Shown: positions 24,953 to 34,337, counted from the stretch's first letter. The stretch is 64,000 nt of DNA from Companilactobacillus kedongensis (GCF_003946625.1 NZ_RHOR01000002.1:1-64000), one strand, 5' to 3'. The notes: generated from the sequence alone by a model not told the origin. Translations and numbers: made by a program.

Positions 24953-26140
24953 TTATTCTTTTATGAGATGGGCCCGATAGATAATAACACCAGTAACCGC
25001 TAAAAGAGCAGCGAAGACTGCTATTACGATCATGATATAAGAACTCTTTTTAAAAATACCAAATAGCACTGGTCCAAAAGCCGCCAGAAGGTAACCAGCA
25101 GATTGTGCCATACCGGAAACTTCAGCTGTTTGGTAGGGATTAGTAGTCTTATTAGTGAAGAAGAAAATGGCTGTATTGAAAGCAATTCCTTGGGCAACTC
25201 CAGCAATGATAGCCCAGATGACTAAGTAGACTCCAGAAGTAGTATTAACTAGAAATGCTAAGGGAGCAACAAAATAACCTAAAACTACACAAGTTGTTAA
25301 GAGTCCCATTCCGACCTTTTTGGGAGCTAACATGGGCACAATAAATGACAGTGGTAACCCAGCAATTTGTAAGACTGTCAGCAGGTTACTGGAGAAGATA
25401 GTTGTAACGCCATGATTGGCTAGAACCGTTGGTAGCCAAGTTAAAAGTGAGTAGTAGATCAATGATTGGAAACCAAAGTATAACGTTATTAACCAACCTA
25501 AAGATTGATTCCAGACGCTGTGATAATTAGGGGTTTCTTCCTCTTTGTCAGCAGCGTCTCTTTGATTATTTTTAACGTTGGGAATCCAAAAAATAAATGC
25601 AATAATACCCATAACTGACAAGATGGCTAGGGTAGAACTGAGGCTGATCCGAGTTATCAGATAACCGGAAAATGCGGTTCCAATGGCACCGATCAGAAGC
25701 ATTGATAAAGTATATAAAGCTGTGCCTAACGGGATTTGCTTTGGCATGTGGTCCTTGATGATGGCTGGAACTAAGACGTTTCCACTGTCGATTCCGATAC
25801 CGACGAGAGCTGTTCCCAAGAAAAGCGCCCAGACGGTTGGGATAACACGCAGATAGCTACCTGCCAAAAGTAGAATGAAGAATAGAAGAATCGTTAATTC
25901 GTTACCTTTACGTTTAGCGATTTTAACGATGATCGGTGAAAATATAGCGAAAGCAATCAAAGGAATGGAGGTCAATAAACCTGCCATTGAGCTAGGAATA
26001 TTGAGATCACGCTCAATACTTCTAAGCAGCGGCGGCATGATAGTGATCGGCAAACGCAGATTGGCTGCGATCAACATCATGCTGAATAGAAAATAGTTCT
26101 TTGATGTTTTGGGTGTATTTGTTTCGGATAATGAATTCAA
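24953..26140 (-). CDS. MFS transporter, CynX/NimT-like
   Basis: A 395-aa 12-TM protein whose N-terminus (LIAANLRLPITIMPPLLRSIERDL, MAGLLTSIPLIAFAIFSP) is typical of the cyanate permease/NimT branch of the MFS. Members export or import small anions and nitroimidazole-like compounds; the substrate here is unknown. ATG 26140 follows a GGGGG-containing RBS. It is separated from the upstream MMPL gene by a strong terminator and so is probably transcribed alone. Confidence 0.75.
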   Translation of the reverse strand: MNSLSETNTPKTSKNYFLFSMMLIAANLRLPITIMPPLLRSIERDLNIPSSMAGLLTSIPLIAFAIFSPIIVKIAKRKGNELTILLFFILLLAGSYLRVIPTVWALFLGTALVGIGIDSGNVLVPAIIKDHMPKQIPLGTALYTLSMLLIGAIGTAFSGYLITRISLSSTLAILSVMGIIAFIFWIPNVKNNQRDAADKEEETPNYHSVWNQSLGWLITLYFGFQSLIYYSLLTWLPTVLANHGVTTIFSSNLLTVLQIAGLPLSFIVPMLAPKKVGMGLLTTCVVLGYFVAPLAFLVNTTSGVYLVIWAIIAGVAQGIAFNTAIFFFTNKTTNPYQTAEVSGMAQSAGYLLAAFGPVLFGIFKKSSYIMIVIAVFAALLAVTGVIIYRAHLIKE

Positions 26141-26205
26141 AAGATATCCCCCTCAATATTAGTTACTTAATCATTCTAGGACAGAATAATGAATGGAACA
26201 AATTA

Positions 26206-26236
26206 AATAGGGATGTGCAATCTGCACATCCCTATT
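26206..26236 (-). terminator. Terminator of the MMPL exporter gene
   Basis: AATAGGGATGTGCA, loop atc, TGCACATCCCTATT: a perfect 14-bp stem with T-rich flanks on both strands, placed just after the MMPL stop. Confidence 0.88.
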
Positions 26237-26246
26237 AAATTACTAT

Positions 26247-28943
26247 CTATTTAGCAGCTTTTTCTTTCTTATCGGCACGTTTTCTAAACAAGTAGATAAT
26301 GGCAGGTAAGACTGTCAAAGCACTGATCAATGAGTAACCTGTATCAAGTACAGTAATTAGACCAAATGATCTAAGAACTGGGAAACTTGAGAACATGATG
26401 GCTGAGAAACCACCCATAACGGTTAATCCTGAAACAGTGATAGCTTGTCCAACATGAGATACGGCATCAATAATGGCTTGTCTGCGCGTGACTTTATTGA
26501 GTCGCTCCTCACGATATCTCTCTAGGATCAGGATCGTAAATTCGGTACCGATACCTAGAACTAATGAACTTAAAGCAATTGTAACTGGGTTGTATGTTGT
26601 ATGCATTAACCAAAGAGTTAGTGGTGAAAGTCCAAGTACGACCAAAATAGGAAGCACTGGATAAACAGCTAATCTGAACTCGTGGTAAACCAATAACAAT
26701 ACAACGAAGATAATGATCAAGCCGGCAAACATGATCAAGTTATGATTTGAAGTTACGTTACTTACACCGATCAACATCATAACTTGTGGACCTGCAGGTG
26801 AGATCTTCAAGTCATTATGATTACCACCAATATCCTTGGTGATCTTATCCATCAAGTTTTGTTGTTCTTTAGATGAAAGATGTTGGTTGACCTTAAATTG
26901 GATCGTAGCGTATCCATTATTATTACTAATAACTGTCTTCTTCAATGAATCAGGGATGTTCTTGATTCCAGTATTCATAGTTGATTGACTAGAATTTAGA
27001 GAACCACCTAATTGCTTATATGTAGATGAAAGACTAGTTACACCAGTAATATCTTTATACTTGTTGTTTTCTTTCTTACCCATTTGGTCGATACGTTTCA
27101 TGGTAGCTTTATCACGAACGTCGTCGCCTTTAACTAGGTAATTGATATAAACGGTTGAACCAACTTGCTTTTGAAGATACTTAGTATTTTGCAATTCAGA
27201 CATATCTTGAGGGATCATCTTCAAAATATCTGTTTCAGTACCGATATTTCTTTCAACGAAGAATCCAAATCCTCCAAGAACTAATGCAATGATAAATACC
27301 CATGCTGCATGCTTAGTAACGAACTTAGCATAGCTAGCTAACCAGCCGGATAAACGAGTTGTACCATTCTTATGTTTTTCTTTTCTGATCTTATTCTTAG
27401 CGACAAATTTAGCGTGAGCTTTTTCTGAACCGTCTAAGAGTGTGAAAGTACTAAACATCATGAAGAACTCAACAATGTAGACACATAAAACACCAAGTGC
27501 CAAAGTTACACCGAATTGTTTCATCATTGGAGCTTTAGAGAAGAACATAGTTAGGAAACTAAACATCATAACTACTAAAGCAATTCCGACAGCAGGTCCC
27601 ATCTTAGTAATAGAAAGCTTGATCGAACCTTCTGAATCTTCAGAGTTACGATACTCGTCTTCGTAACGGTTTTGGAACTGAACCCCAAAGTCGGTACCAA
27701 GTCCAATAATAATTGGTAGAGTAGCCATTGTGGCAAGTGTGATAGGAAGGTTGAACCAACCCATCAAACCGAATGTCCAAATCAGACCAATTAGAACGAA
27801 TAGTAATGGTGATAATCTTCTTCTAACAGGGAAGATCAAGGCCAAGATGATCAACATGATGATCACAGCAATAACAACCATGACAGCCATGTTTTGGATA
27901 ACAACGTTTTTAACTTGTCCGATAACTACAGGAGTACCGGCAGTTCTGACTTTAACGTTGCCCTTAAAGTTAGTATCTTTAACAGCCTTATGAACGTCTT
28001 TCATCAATTTAACATTGGTGTCCATGTCGGTTGTATTCTTAGTATTAACCATTAATACGGTATGTTTAGCGTTCTTAGGTAATAATTGCGAAATGGCAGA
28101 TGGAACTTTACCGTTGTCACTAAGAAGAATGTCTCTTAAGAGTGCGTTAGACATATTTTGTACCTTAGGGATCATTGGTAGGATACTTTGTTCAAGTGCT
28201 TGTTTTTGTTGATCATTTAAGATCGTCATTGTATAAGCTTGAACTTGTTTAGTCTGAGTAGCCGTCAACATTCCCATAAGTTGAGTTTGTGCAGATGCTT
28301 GGACTTGTGCGGCAGCAGCTTGTTGTTGTGCTGCGGGTAGTTGAGCAATTTTAGCAGTAGCCTGTTGTTGTGCAGCAGCCACTTGTGCTTTTTGAGTATC
28401 TGTTAAAATCGTTGGTACAAATTGTGTAACTTGAGCTGTTTGCTCAGTTGTTAATGAACCTTGGATCTTAGTCATCAAAGCAGCCTTTTGCTTATCAGAT
28501 AATGAGTTTAAAACATCCTTTTGAATCTTAGGAGTTAAAGTAAGATTTAACCCCTTCATATTAGAAGCTTGAGTTGGATTATCAGCTAATTGTGACAATT
28601 CATCATTCATTAAAGCTACTACATTAGTAGTTCCACGAACGTTGTCCAATTTGCTGATCTTCTTGTCCAGCGTATTGAGCTTCTTCATATTTTTTTGTGA
28701 TAGTATTTGATCCTGCTTGCCACTTACCATGACATAAACAGCATCACCACCGAAGTTCTTTTGATAAGTTTGCGTATCTTTATAAGGTTTAGAATTGGAA
28801 TTAACGAAAACATCATTACTGAATTTCATTTCAATTCTAGGCAAACCTATGGCAAGAATTACGGTAATAGCTGCAACAATAGCGATCCACATTTTGGCAT
28901 GCTTGTGGACACTATTGCTGAGTGTATTGAAAAATTTCTCCAT
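26247..28943 (-). CDS. MMPL/RND-family exporter
   Basis: An 898-aa membrane protein with two RND halves: an N-terminal TM helix plus large extracellular loop, a six-helix block (GTDFGVQFQNRYEDEYRN), a second loop, and a second block (GIGTEFTILILERYREERLN). Such proteins export lipids, peptides or drugs using the proton gradient. The first loop carries an alanine/glutamine-rich stretch (about residues 185-230, with AAQQQATAKIAQLPAAQQQ) likely forming a coiled coil. RBS AAGGGATGAG. The TetR-type regulator encoded directly upstream probably controls it. Confidence 0.85.
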   Translation of the reverse strand: MEKFFNTLSNSVHKHAKMWIAIVAAITVILAIGLPRIEMKFSNDVFVNSNSKPYKDTQTYQKNFGGDAVYVMVSGKQDQILSQKNMKKLNTLDKKISKLDNVRGTTNVVALMNDELSQLADNPTQASNMKGLNLTLTPKIQKDVLNSLSDKQKAALMTKIQGSLTTEQTAQVTQFVPTILTDTQKAQVAAAQQQATAKIAQLPAAQQQAAAAQVQASAQTQLMGMLTATQTKQVQAYTMTILNDQQKQALEQSILPMIPKVQNMSNALLRDILLSDNGKVPSAISQLLPKNAKHTVLMVNTKNTTDMDTNVKLMKDVHKAVKDTNFKGNVKVRTAGTPVVIGQVKNVVIQNMAVMVVIAVIIMLIILALIFPVRRRLSPLLFVLIGLIWTFGLMGWFNLPITLATMATLPIIIGLGTDFGVQFQNRYEDEYRNSEDSEGSIKLSITKMGPAVGIALVVMMFSFLTMFFSKAPMMKQFGVTLALGVLCVYIVEFFMMFSTFTLLDGSEKAHAKFVAKNKIRKEKHKNGTTRLSGWLASYAKFVTKHAAWVFIIALVLGGFGFFVERNIGTETDILKMIPQDMSELQNTKYLQKQVGSTVYINYLVKGDDVRDKATMKRIDQMGKKENNKYKDITGVTSLSSTYKQLGGSLNSSQSTMNTGIKNIPDSLKKTVISNNNGYATIQFKVNQHLSSKEQQNLMDKITKDIGGNHNDLKISPAGPQVMMLIGVSNVTSNHNLIMFAGLIIIFVVLLLVYHEFRLAVYPVLPILVVLGLSPLTLWLMHTTYNPVTIALSSLVLGIGTEFTILILERYREERLNKVTRRQAIIDAVSHVGQAITVSGLTVMGGFSAIMFSSFPVLRSFGLITVLDTGYSLISALTVLPAIIYLFRKRADKKEKAAK

Positions 28944-29015
28944 AATAATCTCATCCCTTTCAGAGTTTTCCTCATAATGACGATTATAGCTATTCGGGAA
29001 AAAAAATTAAGAAAC

Positions 29016-29053
29016 AAAAAAAGCCACCAGTCTCAAAATGAGACAAAGTGACG
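29016..29053 (-). terminator. Terminator between tetR and the MMPL gene
   Basis: On the minus strand GTCACTTTGTCTCA, loop ttt, GAGACTGGTGGC then TTTTTTT. It partly uncouples the MMPL gene from tetR, leaving 28944-29015 to hold an MMPL promoter. Confidence 0.7.
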
Positions 29054-29061
29054 ATTCTGTA

Positions 29062-29616
29062 TTATAAATTAGACCATTTTTTGAAGAAACTTTCAGCAAA
29101 TCCAGTGAATTCCTTCATTGGTACTTGAAAGTCGTGATCTTCGAGATACTCAACTAATCCAACTAATCCACCAACAATGAAGCTGATCATTAATTCTGGT
29201 GTATCAGATGTGATGATCGTTTGGATCAACGGGTCATCTTGACTTTCAGGTTCTTTATACTTACGTTCAACTAAATCTTTCAAAATACTGCGAAACTCTG
29301 GATAGAGATTGGCCTTAGTTTGATATTGAGGTGAGATGTGGCGCATGAAGTTATTGTTGGTTTCGATGAAGTCAGCAATCTGAGCAACAATCGTTTCGGC
29401 ATTATTAGTGTTGCTGATCAGGTCATCTAATAGGTAGGCAAAGACGGATCGCAATAAAACGAATTTGTCAGTGAAGTAACGATAGAAGGTACTGTGATTG
29501 ATCATAGCCTCCGTGCAAATATCAGCAACAGTGATTTTTTCAAAGGATTTCTTCTCCAATAAAGAAATCATTGCGTCGATGATATTTTTCTTTGTTCGCT
29601 GTGTTACTTGTGACAT
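29062..29616 (-). CDS. TetR-family regulator
   Basis: A 184-aa regulator. The N-terminal HTH is clear (TKKNIIDAMISLLEKKSFEKITVADICTEA is split here as KKSFEKITVADI and NHSTFYRYFTDKFVLL). The helical C-terminal domain would bind an inducer and dimerise; its length and layout resemble the AcrR/DhaS-like group. ATG 29616 has GGAAGAG upstream. It follows ndt by 10 nt, so the two are co-transcribed, and precedes the MMPL exporter, its probable target. Confidence 0.82.
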   Translation of the reverse strand: MSQVTQRTKKNIIDAMISLLEKKSFEKITVADICTEAMINHSTFYRYFTDKFVLLRSVFAYLLDDLISNTNNAETIVAQIADFIETNNNFMRHISPQYQTKANLYPEFRSILKDLVERKYKEPESQDDPLIQTIITSDTPELMISFIVGGLVGLVEYLEDHDFQVPMKEFTGFAESFFKKWSNL

Positions 29617-29626
29617 ACTCTTCCTC

Positions 29627-30100
29627 CTAAAATACTTTTACATCTTCATAACGAGTCATTAATTGATTAAAGTCGTAGTCTTTTAATTTTTTAACATTGT
29701 CTTTACCATTGAAAAAGGCCGTTAAACTACCAGCTAACATCAGATTCAATGGTAGATCGGCAACATTTCTGACAGCAACGACAGGGATGTTGTTAGCAAA
29801 GGCATAACCGCATTCCCAAACTGTTCCTGAATCAGGTTCTGGTTCGTTTTCTTCTATCTTATAGTCTAACATTGCGACAACAACATCAGAAACGTTGATA
29901 TTGTTAATGTCATGTTTGAAAACAGCTGATTGCCATTCAAAGGAGCCAACTTTTGCATCAGTGTATTCAGCACTAGCAGGGCGGAAGATATCTCCGATAG
30001 TTTCGTTTTGTTCTAATAGTGCTTGGATTTCATCGAGTCGTTTGACCTGTTGTTCATTGAAGAAAGGTCCGGCTAAATAAATACGATTTTTCTTGTTCAT
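29627..30100 (-). CDS. ntd: Nucleoside 2-deoxyribosyltransferase
   Basis: A 157-aa enzyme that exchanges bases between 2-deoxyribonucleosides in the nucleoside-salvage pathway typical of lactobacilli. The motifs are IYLAGPFF at the N-terminus and DSGTVWECGYAFA, whose Glu matches the catalytic nucleophile of the Lactobacillus enzyme. Length is standard. It is the first gene of a minus-strand unit with tetR. The tnpB element begins only a few tens of bases upstream, so its original promoter may have been displaced. Confidence 0.9.
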   Translation of the reverse strand: MNKKNRIYLAGPFFNEQQVKRLDEIQALLEQNETIGDIFRPASAEYTDAKVGSFEWQSAVFKHDINNINVSDVVVAMLDYKIEENEPEPDSGTVWECGYAFANNIPVVAVRNVADLPLNLMLAGSLTAFFNGKDNVKKLKDYDFNQLMTRYEDVKVF

Positions 30101-30208
30101 AAGAGTCTCAAGATAAGGAAACCCAGTATTTCAATGCTGGGAGGAATTATCGGTTTATGAGACTGCCTTTCTTAATTATAGTTTGTGTTATTTCCTTTTG
30201 ATTTTTAA

Positions 30209-30238
30209 TTGGAACATACGTTCTGGTGCGGGTATAAT
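30209..30238 (+). promoter_or_regulatory. Promoter of tnpB
   Basis: TTGGAA (30209-30214), 18-nt spacer, TATAAT (30233-30238), with the RBS AAAGGAGAG about 20 nt further on. Confidence 0.6.
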
Positions 30239-30271
30239 ATATATATAATCTTGATCAGAAAGGAGAGACAA

Positions 30272-31510
30272 ATGCGTAAATCAATGGCAGATTACCAGTA
30301 CCATTACGGCTTGAAAGTTAGATGTTATCCTTCAGACAGGCAGAAACAAATCATTGAACACAACATCAATGGTTCTAGGTTTGCTTACAATGAAATGGTT
30401 GCCATTGATAAAGAATTGTATCAACTCCGTAAATGTGAGTTGTACATCAAACAAGTACAAGATCGAATTGACTATTTAACTAAACGTAAGGAAAGCACTA
30501 AGTATTTATTTTTCTTACACTCATGGCTACGTCAGCTCAATGTTGGAACTGATGTAACCAGTATGGCTATTAGAAGTTATAAGGCTGCATGGAAAATGTT
30601 TAGAAAAGTCCATTCTACTGGTATTCCAAAATTCCACAAGAAACAATATTCTGGTAGTTTTCAACTACCAAATAGATACTCGTCAAAGATTTCAACGCCA
30701 TCTTTGTTTAATGGAAAAATCAGGTTTATTGACAATAAGCACATGAATATTTTTTTGATTGGACGTATCAGAGTGTCTGGAGGTCACAAGATATTATTGA
30801 ATTATTCTGATATTCGTATGGGAACTGTAACTGTATCAAAAGACTCAATTGGAAACTATTACATTTCACTTCAACTAGCTTCTGATACACCTTTTGTAGA
30901 ATCCAACAAAAACACATGTGGATCACTTGGAATAGATCTTAATACCGAGAATTTTTTAACTACTTCTAATGGAGATGTTGTAGCTAATCCAAGGTATTAT
31001 CGGAAGAACAAGAAACTCCTTGCCAAACAACAACGAATTCTTTCAAGGAGACATCTCAGAGCTAAGAAGGAACATCGTTCATTGCGGGACTCAAAGAACT
31101 ACCAAAAACAAAGAGTACTTGTTGCCAAACTAAGTAATAGCGTAAGTAATCGTCGAAACAACTTCTTAAATGAAACATCTACTGCACTCATCAAGAACCA
31201 CGATTTGGTGGTAGCTGAAGAATTAAGAAGTAAAAACTTATTAAAAAATCACGCATTAGCTATGAGTATCAGTGATGCTGGTTGGAGAACATTTCTACAA
31301 ATGCTTGAATACAAAGCAGAAATGTATGGGACAATTTTTGTTACGGTTGATCCAACGTACACGACTCAAACATGTTCTGATTGTGATTACGTTATGAAGG
31401 GTGAAGAAAAGTTAACTCTTTCCGATAGAACTTGGATTTGCCCAAACTGCAGACAATACCATGTTCGAGATCACAACGCAGCCAAAAACATATTGGCTAA
31501 AGCAATATAA
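30272..31510 (+). CDS. tnpB: RNA-guided endonuclease TnpB
   Basis: A 412-aa TnpB with an intact RuvC core: Asp in SLGIDLNTENF, Glu in VVAEELRSKNLL, Asp in VRDHNAAKNILA, and the four-cysteine zinc ribbon CSDCDY...CPNC. TnpB proteins of this group use an omega RNA from the right end of the element to cut DNA next to a short TAM, which promotes element retention. The start is ATG 30272 after AAAGGAGAG; the in-frame TTG start at 30209 lies in the promoter. No disabling mutation is visible, so it may be active. Confidence 0.9.
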   Translation: MRKSMADYQYHYGLKVRCYPSDRQKQIIEHNINGSRFAYNEMVAIDKELYQLRKCELYIKQVQDRIDYLTKRKESTKYLFFLHSWLRQLNVGTDVTSMAIRSYKAAWKMFRKVHSTGIPKFHKKQYSGSFQLPNRYSSKISTPSLFNGKIRFIDNKHMNIFLIGRIRVSGGHKILLNYSDIRMGTVTVSKDSIGNYYISLQLASDTPFVESNKNTCGSLGIDLNTENFLTTSNGDVVANPRYYRKNKKLLAKQQRILSRRHLRAKKEHRSLRDSKNYQKQRVLVAKLSNSVSNRRNNFLNETSTALIKNHDLVVAEELRSKNLLKNHALAMSISDAGWRTFLQMLEYKAEMYGTIFVTVDPTYTTQTCSDCDYVMKGEEKLTLSDRTWICPNCRQYHVRDHNAAKNILAKAI

Positions 31511-31683
31511 AAATATTAAGTCCGTTTGGCAACTTGCGGACTTTAAAGACCTTGGTAATTACTATGTAAGACCTGGAATACTTCGGTATATAGGCAACGG
31601 TGTATCTAGGTAAATTGTGATGCTATTGTAATTAGTTGCATTAGTTCTCACAAGCTCCCTACTTCAGTGGGGAGTAGTTGACA
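31511..31683 (+). ncRNA. Probable omega RNA / right end of the tnpB element
   Basis: No ORF. From the tnpB stop the sequence folds into consecutive hairpins (AGTCCG..CGGACT at 31519-31543, ATACttcgGTAT near 31580) and finishes with the right-end foldback and TTGAC. By analogy with IS605 elements this is the guide-RNA scaffold, and the guide would start at about 31683 with flanking DNA (AAAACTCTCC). Confidence 0.6.
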
Positions 31684-31880
31684 AAACTCTCCTTTTTGAT
31701 ATGTACCTATTATACTGGAAGCAATCAAAAATTCCTTATAATTTCCTTTAAACAAATATTATTTTTCGCGAATTATAAATGTTTTGAAACTTGATATTAT
31801 TTTTTCGTGTAATGAGTTGAAAATTCTTTAAAAGTTCAAATTTAGATGGTATAAAGAACATAGCACGGAGGATGACGAGC

Positions 31881-31976
31881 ATGGAAACTAAAAAAGATTT
31901 AAAAAAGAACAAGCGCAATGTAAGTTACTTAGCATTATTTGGCATCGTAATGGCCTTCATTCTATTAATATTTTAG
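31881..31976 (+). CDS. Small single-pass membrane peptide, 31 aa
   Basis: ATG 31881 follows GGAGGATGACG, a very good RBS. The product begins METKKDLKKNKRN (strongly basic) followed by a hydrophobic stretch (SYLALFGIVMAFILLIF), fitting a single-pass membrane microprotein. A terminator lies about 30 nt downstream. It could be a real small protein or the first part of a decayed gene; no family is recognised. The 200 nt between the tnpB element and this gene show only AT-rich promoter-like sequence. Confidence 0.55.
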   Translation: METKKDLKKNKRNVSYLALFGIVMAFILLIF

Positions 31977-32004
31977 AAACCATTTTAAAATTCAAATCAA
32001 ATAT

Positions 32005-32042
32005 AGTCAGTGGAGAAATTATCCCCACTGGCTTTTTATTTT
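32005..32042 (+). terminator. Terminator of the 31-aa ORF
   Basis: AGTCAGTGG and CCACTGGCT flank an 11-nt loop, followed by TTTTTATTTTA. Confidence 0.75.
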
Positions 32043-32129
32043 ATAGAATTATTCGCACAATAAGGACAAAGTCCCTGAATTATTCTGCTATACTAAATTC
32101 GTAATAAATTGAAAAGAGGATTAATTATT

Positions 32130-32516
32130 ATGAAATTGGGGAAAATAGGGATGTCTGCTTTAGTATTGCTTTCTTTAGCCGCACCAGCTGCTGTCGGTAT
32201 GGCAACTACAACAACTGTTAATGCCAGTGATCAAGATGTTTTAACTAGTACGTCAGATGATGGAACCGGAATCGTCATGCATATTTATGGTATTGTCCAT
32301 GTCAGCGATGTTGTTACTCATAAAGCTTTTGTACCAATGGTTTCATTTAATGAAGATGGAACAACTTCACCAGTTACTAACAGAGCTTTGTTAAATGACA
32401 CTCCTTGGCAATCAGATATTCAAAGAATTGCAAATGATACTAGGTATTTCCGTGTATCGACGAATGAATGGGTATCTTCAGCATATGTGACTAACTACGA
32501 GTATATAAGTGGCTAA
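32130..32516 (+). CDS. Small secreted SLAP-like domain protein 1
   Basis: A 128-aa secreted protein: signal peptide (LSLAAPAAVGMATTTTVNAS) and then one domain with NRALLNDTPWQSD and YFRVSTNEWVS. The same block (NRAL..NTPW.TD...YYRVSTNE) occurs in the two larger SLAP enzymes at 60.3-63.0 kb, so this is a single SLAP/S-layer-associated domain with no catalytic part. These domains bind wall polymers. ATG 32130 has AAGAGGA upstream. It is followed 24 nt later by a paralogue; the two are probably one operon. Confidence 0.7.
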   Translation: MKLGKIGMSALVLLSLAAPAAVGMATTTTVNASDQDVLTSTSDDGTGIVMHIYGIVHVSDVVTHKAFVPMVSFNEDGTTSPVTNRALLNDTPWQSDIQRIANDTRYFRVSTNEWVSSAYVTNYEYISG

Positions 32517-32540
32517 ACATTTAGGGGGGGGAATATTAAA

Positions 32541-32897
32541 ATGAAATTGAGAAAAGTGATTTTATCAGCGTTATTGTTAGTATCATTAGGAGCTCCAGCA
32601 GTAATGAGTTCCGCTACAACTGTTAATGCTGACTATGAAGAACCAGGAACAACCGTATATGTATTAGGTGTTATTCATGTGGCCGATATTGTTACTCAAG
32701 GAAACTTTGTGCCAATGGTTTCATTCAATGCGGATAATAGTGTCTCTCCTGTTACTAACCGTGCGCTGCAGAATAACACACCTTGGAGATCAGATATGAG
32801 AAGAATAGGTGCAGATGGTGAAGAATACTTTCGTGTATCAACGAATGAGTGGGTCAATTGGGAATATGTAGCAAGTAACGAACTCATAAGCGAATAA
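32541..32897 (+). CDS. Small secreted SLAP-like domain protein 2
   Basis: A 118-aa paralogue of the preceding protein with signal peptide (SLGAPAVMSSATTVNA) and the domain block NRALQNNTPWRSD / YFRVSTNEWVNW. The RBS is an unusual run GGGGGGGG. The pair arose by tandem duplication and has diverged to about half identity by eye. A single SLAP domain without an enzyme suggests a soluble wall-coating or competitor protein; the role is unknown. Confidence 0.7.
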   Translation: MKLRKVILSALLLVSLGAPAVMSSATTVNADYEEPGTTVYVLGVIHVADIVTQGNFVPMVSFNADNSVSPVTNRALQNNTPWRSDMRRIGADGEEYFRVSTNEWVNWEYVASNELISE

Positions 32898-32901
32898 ATC
32901 T

Positions 32902-32943
32902 AAAAACTCTCAACTTGCCTAAAAGCAAATTGAGAGTTTTTTT
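32902..32943. terminator. Bidirectional terminator, SLAP pair and acr3
   Basis: AAAAACTCTCAACTTGC, loop ctaaaa, GCAAATTGAGAGTTTTTTT. T-runs on both strands serve converging genes. Confidence 0.88.
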
Positions 32944-32946
32944 AAA

Positions 32947-33987
32947 TTATTTTTTAAAACGATTGCGATATTTCAAAGCAACGTTTACCAAACTAAGTAA
33001 TACTGGAACTTCGACAAGTGGACCGATAACGGCTGTGAAAGCTTCACCGGAACTGATGCCGAAGACACTGACAGCTACGGCAATTGCTAATTCAAAGTTA
33101 TTACTTGCAGCAGTCAATGATAATGAGGCCGCAATGGGATAACGGGTGCCACGATGATGAGCCATGCCAAACGAAATAAAGAACATGATCAAGAAATACA
33201 ATAGAAGCGGAATGGCAATTCTAACAACATCAAGTGGTAATTCAACGACCTTTTCACCTTTAACAGAGAACATAACGATGATGGTAAAAATCAATGCCCA
33301 GAAAGTTATCCGACTGATTTTGGGAACGTAGACATTCTCGAACCAACTCTTACCTTTGAAATGAATCAACAAATAATGAGAGCTGATCCCGGCAAGAAAT
33401 GGAATACCAAGATAAATAGCTACACTCTTGGCAATCGATGCCATAGGGACGCTGACAGTGTGTGTCTGCAATCCGAGCCAACCCGGAATAATGGTGATAA
33501 ATAGGTAGGCGAAGAATGAATAGAAAACAATTTGAAAAATAGCGTTAAAAGCAACTAATCCAGCAGTGTATTCACCATCGGCCTGAGCAAGTTCACTCCA
33601 GACAATAACCATGGCAATACATCTGGCCAAACCAATCATGATCAGACCGGTCATATAACTAGGATAATTGTGTAAAAAGATAACCGCTAAAGCAAACATG
33701 ACGATTGGACCAAGAACCCAATTTTGGAACAGTGAGATTAGAAGTGTTTTCCAATCCTTAAAAACATGTCCCATTTCTTCATATTTAACTTTGGTTAGTG
33801 GTGGGTACATCATCAAAATCAATCCAATTGCGATTGGAATTGAAGTTGTACCAACTGACATGCTATTGATAACGTTAGCCGTGTTAGGCCAGAAGAAACC
33901 AACAGCAACACCGATGATCATAGCTAAAATGATCCACCAAGTCATATAACGATCAAAAATAGATAGTTTCTGACTAGTTTTCTCCAA
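32947..33987 (-). CDS. Acr3-type arsenite efflux permease
   Basis: A 346-aa, ten-TM permease of the ACR3 family ([24 protein letters not shown] at the start is quoted in part as [25 protein letters not shown] carries the conserved Cys; [15 protein letters not shown] near the end). ACR3 exports arsenite using the membrane potential. It starts at TTG (33987) behind AGGGGGG. No arsR or arsC is adjacent, but a symmetric operator lies upstream. Length is normal. Confidence 0.85.
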   Translation of the reverse strand: MEKTSQKLSIFDRYMTWWIILAMIIGVAVGFFWPNTANVINSMSVGTTSIPIAIGLILMMYPPLTKVKYEEMGHVFKDWKTLLISLFQNWVLGPIVMFALAVIFLHNYPSYMTGLIMIGLARCIAMVIVWSELAQADGEYTAGLVAFNAIFQIVFYSFFAYLFITIIPGWLGLQTHTVSVPMASIAKSVAIYLGIPFLAGISSHYLLIHFKGKSWFENVYVPKISRITFWALIFTIIVMFSVKGEKVVELPLDVVRIAIPLLLYFLIMFFISFGMAHHRGTRYPIAASLSLTAASNNFELAIAVAVSVFGISSGEAFTAVIGPLVEVPVLLSLVNVALKYRNRFKK

Positions 33988-34015
33988 AATAAATCCCCCC
34001 TAAATTTGTATATAT

Positions 34016-34031
34016 AGATAAATATCTATGT
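34016..34031 (-). promoter_or_regulatory. Candidate operator upstream of acr3
   Basis: ATAGATAAATATCTAT is a near-perfect palindrome 29 nt before the acr3 start, overlapping an AT-rich promoter region. An ArsR-type repressor acting in trans is a natural guess. Confidence 0.4.
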
Positions 34032-34093
34032 AACCATTTTCATGATAACTTAAATAGATTGTGAAATCAAAAACTATTTGGGGTTGGGGTGGC

Positions 34094-34266
34094 GCCCACG
34101 GTAGTGAGGGTGGCTGGCCTGCCGTGCGAGCGGTGAGAGCCAAGGTCTCTCACCTCGATTTTGAGCTTTGCTTGCGCAAATCTCGAAATCGTCGATTCCG
34201 TAACGACAGAAGACCGCCGCCGTAACGGAATTTTCACTGCTGGCCACCACTCTCACTACCGTGGGC
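34094..34266 (+). repeat. Structured palindromic repeat, copy D (full)
   Basis: Arms GCCCACGGTAGTGAG.. pair with CTCACTACCGTGGGC ending at 34266. Hairpin 1 is GGTGAGAG-ccaaggt-CTCTCACC; hairpin 2 GAGcTTTGCttgcGCAAAtCTC; hairpin 3 ATTCCGT/ACGGAAT with a long loop. The T-T mismatch in the closing stem is present. Both neighbouring genes are on the other strand, so unlike most copies it is not 3-prime of a co-oriented gene. Confidence 0.85.
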
Positions 34267-34337
34267 TTTATTTGTTTAAGAATTAATATATAGTGGATCA
34301 AGTTTTTAAGATTATAGAGCAATATAAAAAGAGAAAA

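Larger units (their letters stand above)
30112..31683 (+). mobile_element. IS200/IS605-type element carrying tnpB only
   Basis: The left end carries an imperfect hairpin (CCCAGTATT, AATGCTGGG, 30120-30139). The right end carries CTCCCTAC..AGTGGGGAG followed by TAGTTGAC (about 31655-31682), a typical IS605 subterminal foldback. No tnpA is present, so mobility needs a Y1 transposase in trans. Exact ends are uncertain by about 10 nt because this family makes no target duplication. Confidence 0.75.

Noticed and set aside
26247..29616. One single tetR-MMPL transcript
   Set aside because: A strong hairpin with T-run lies between the genes (29016-29053), so the exporter probably also has its own promoter.
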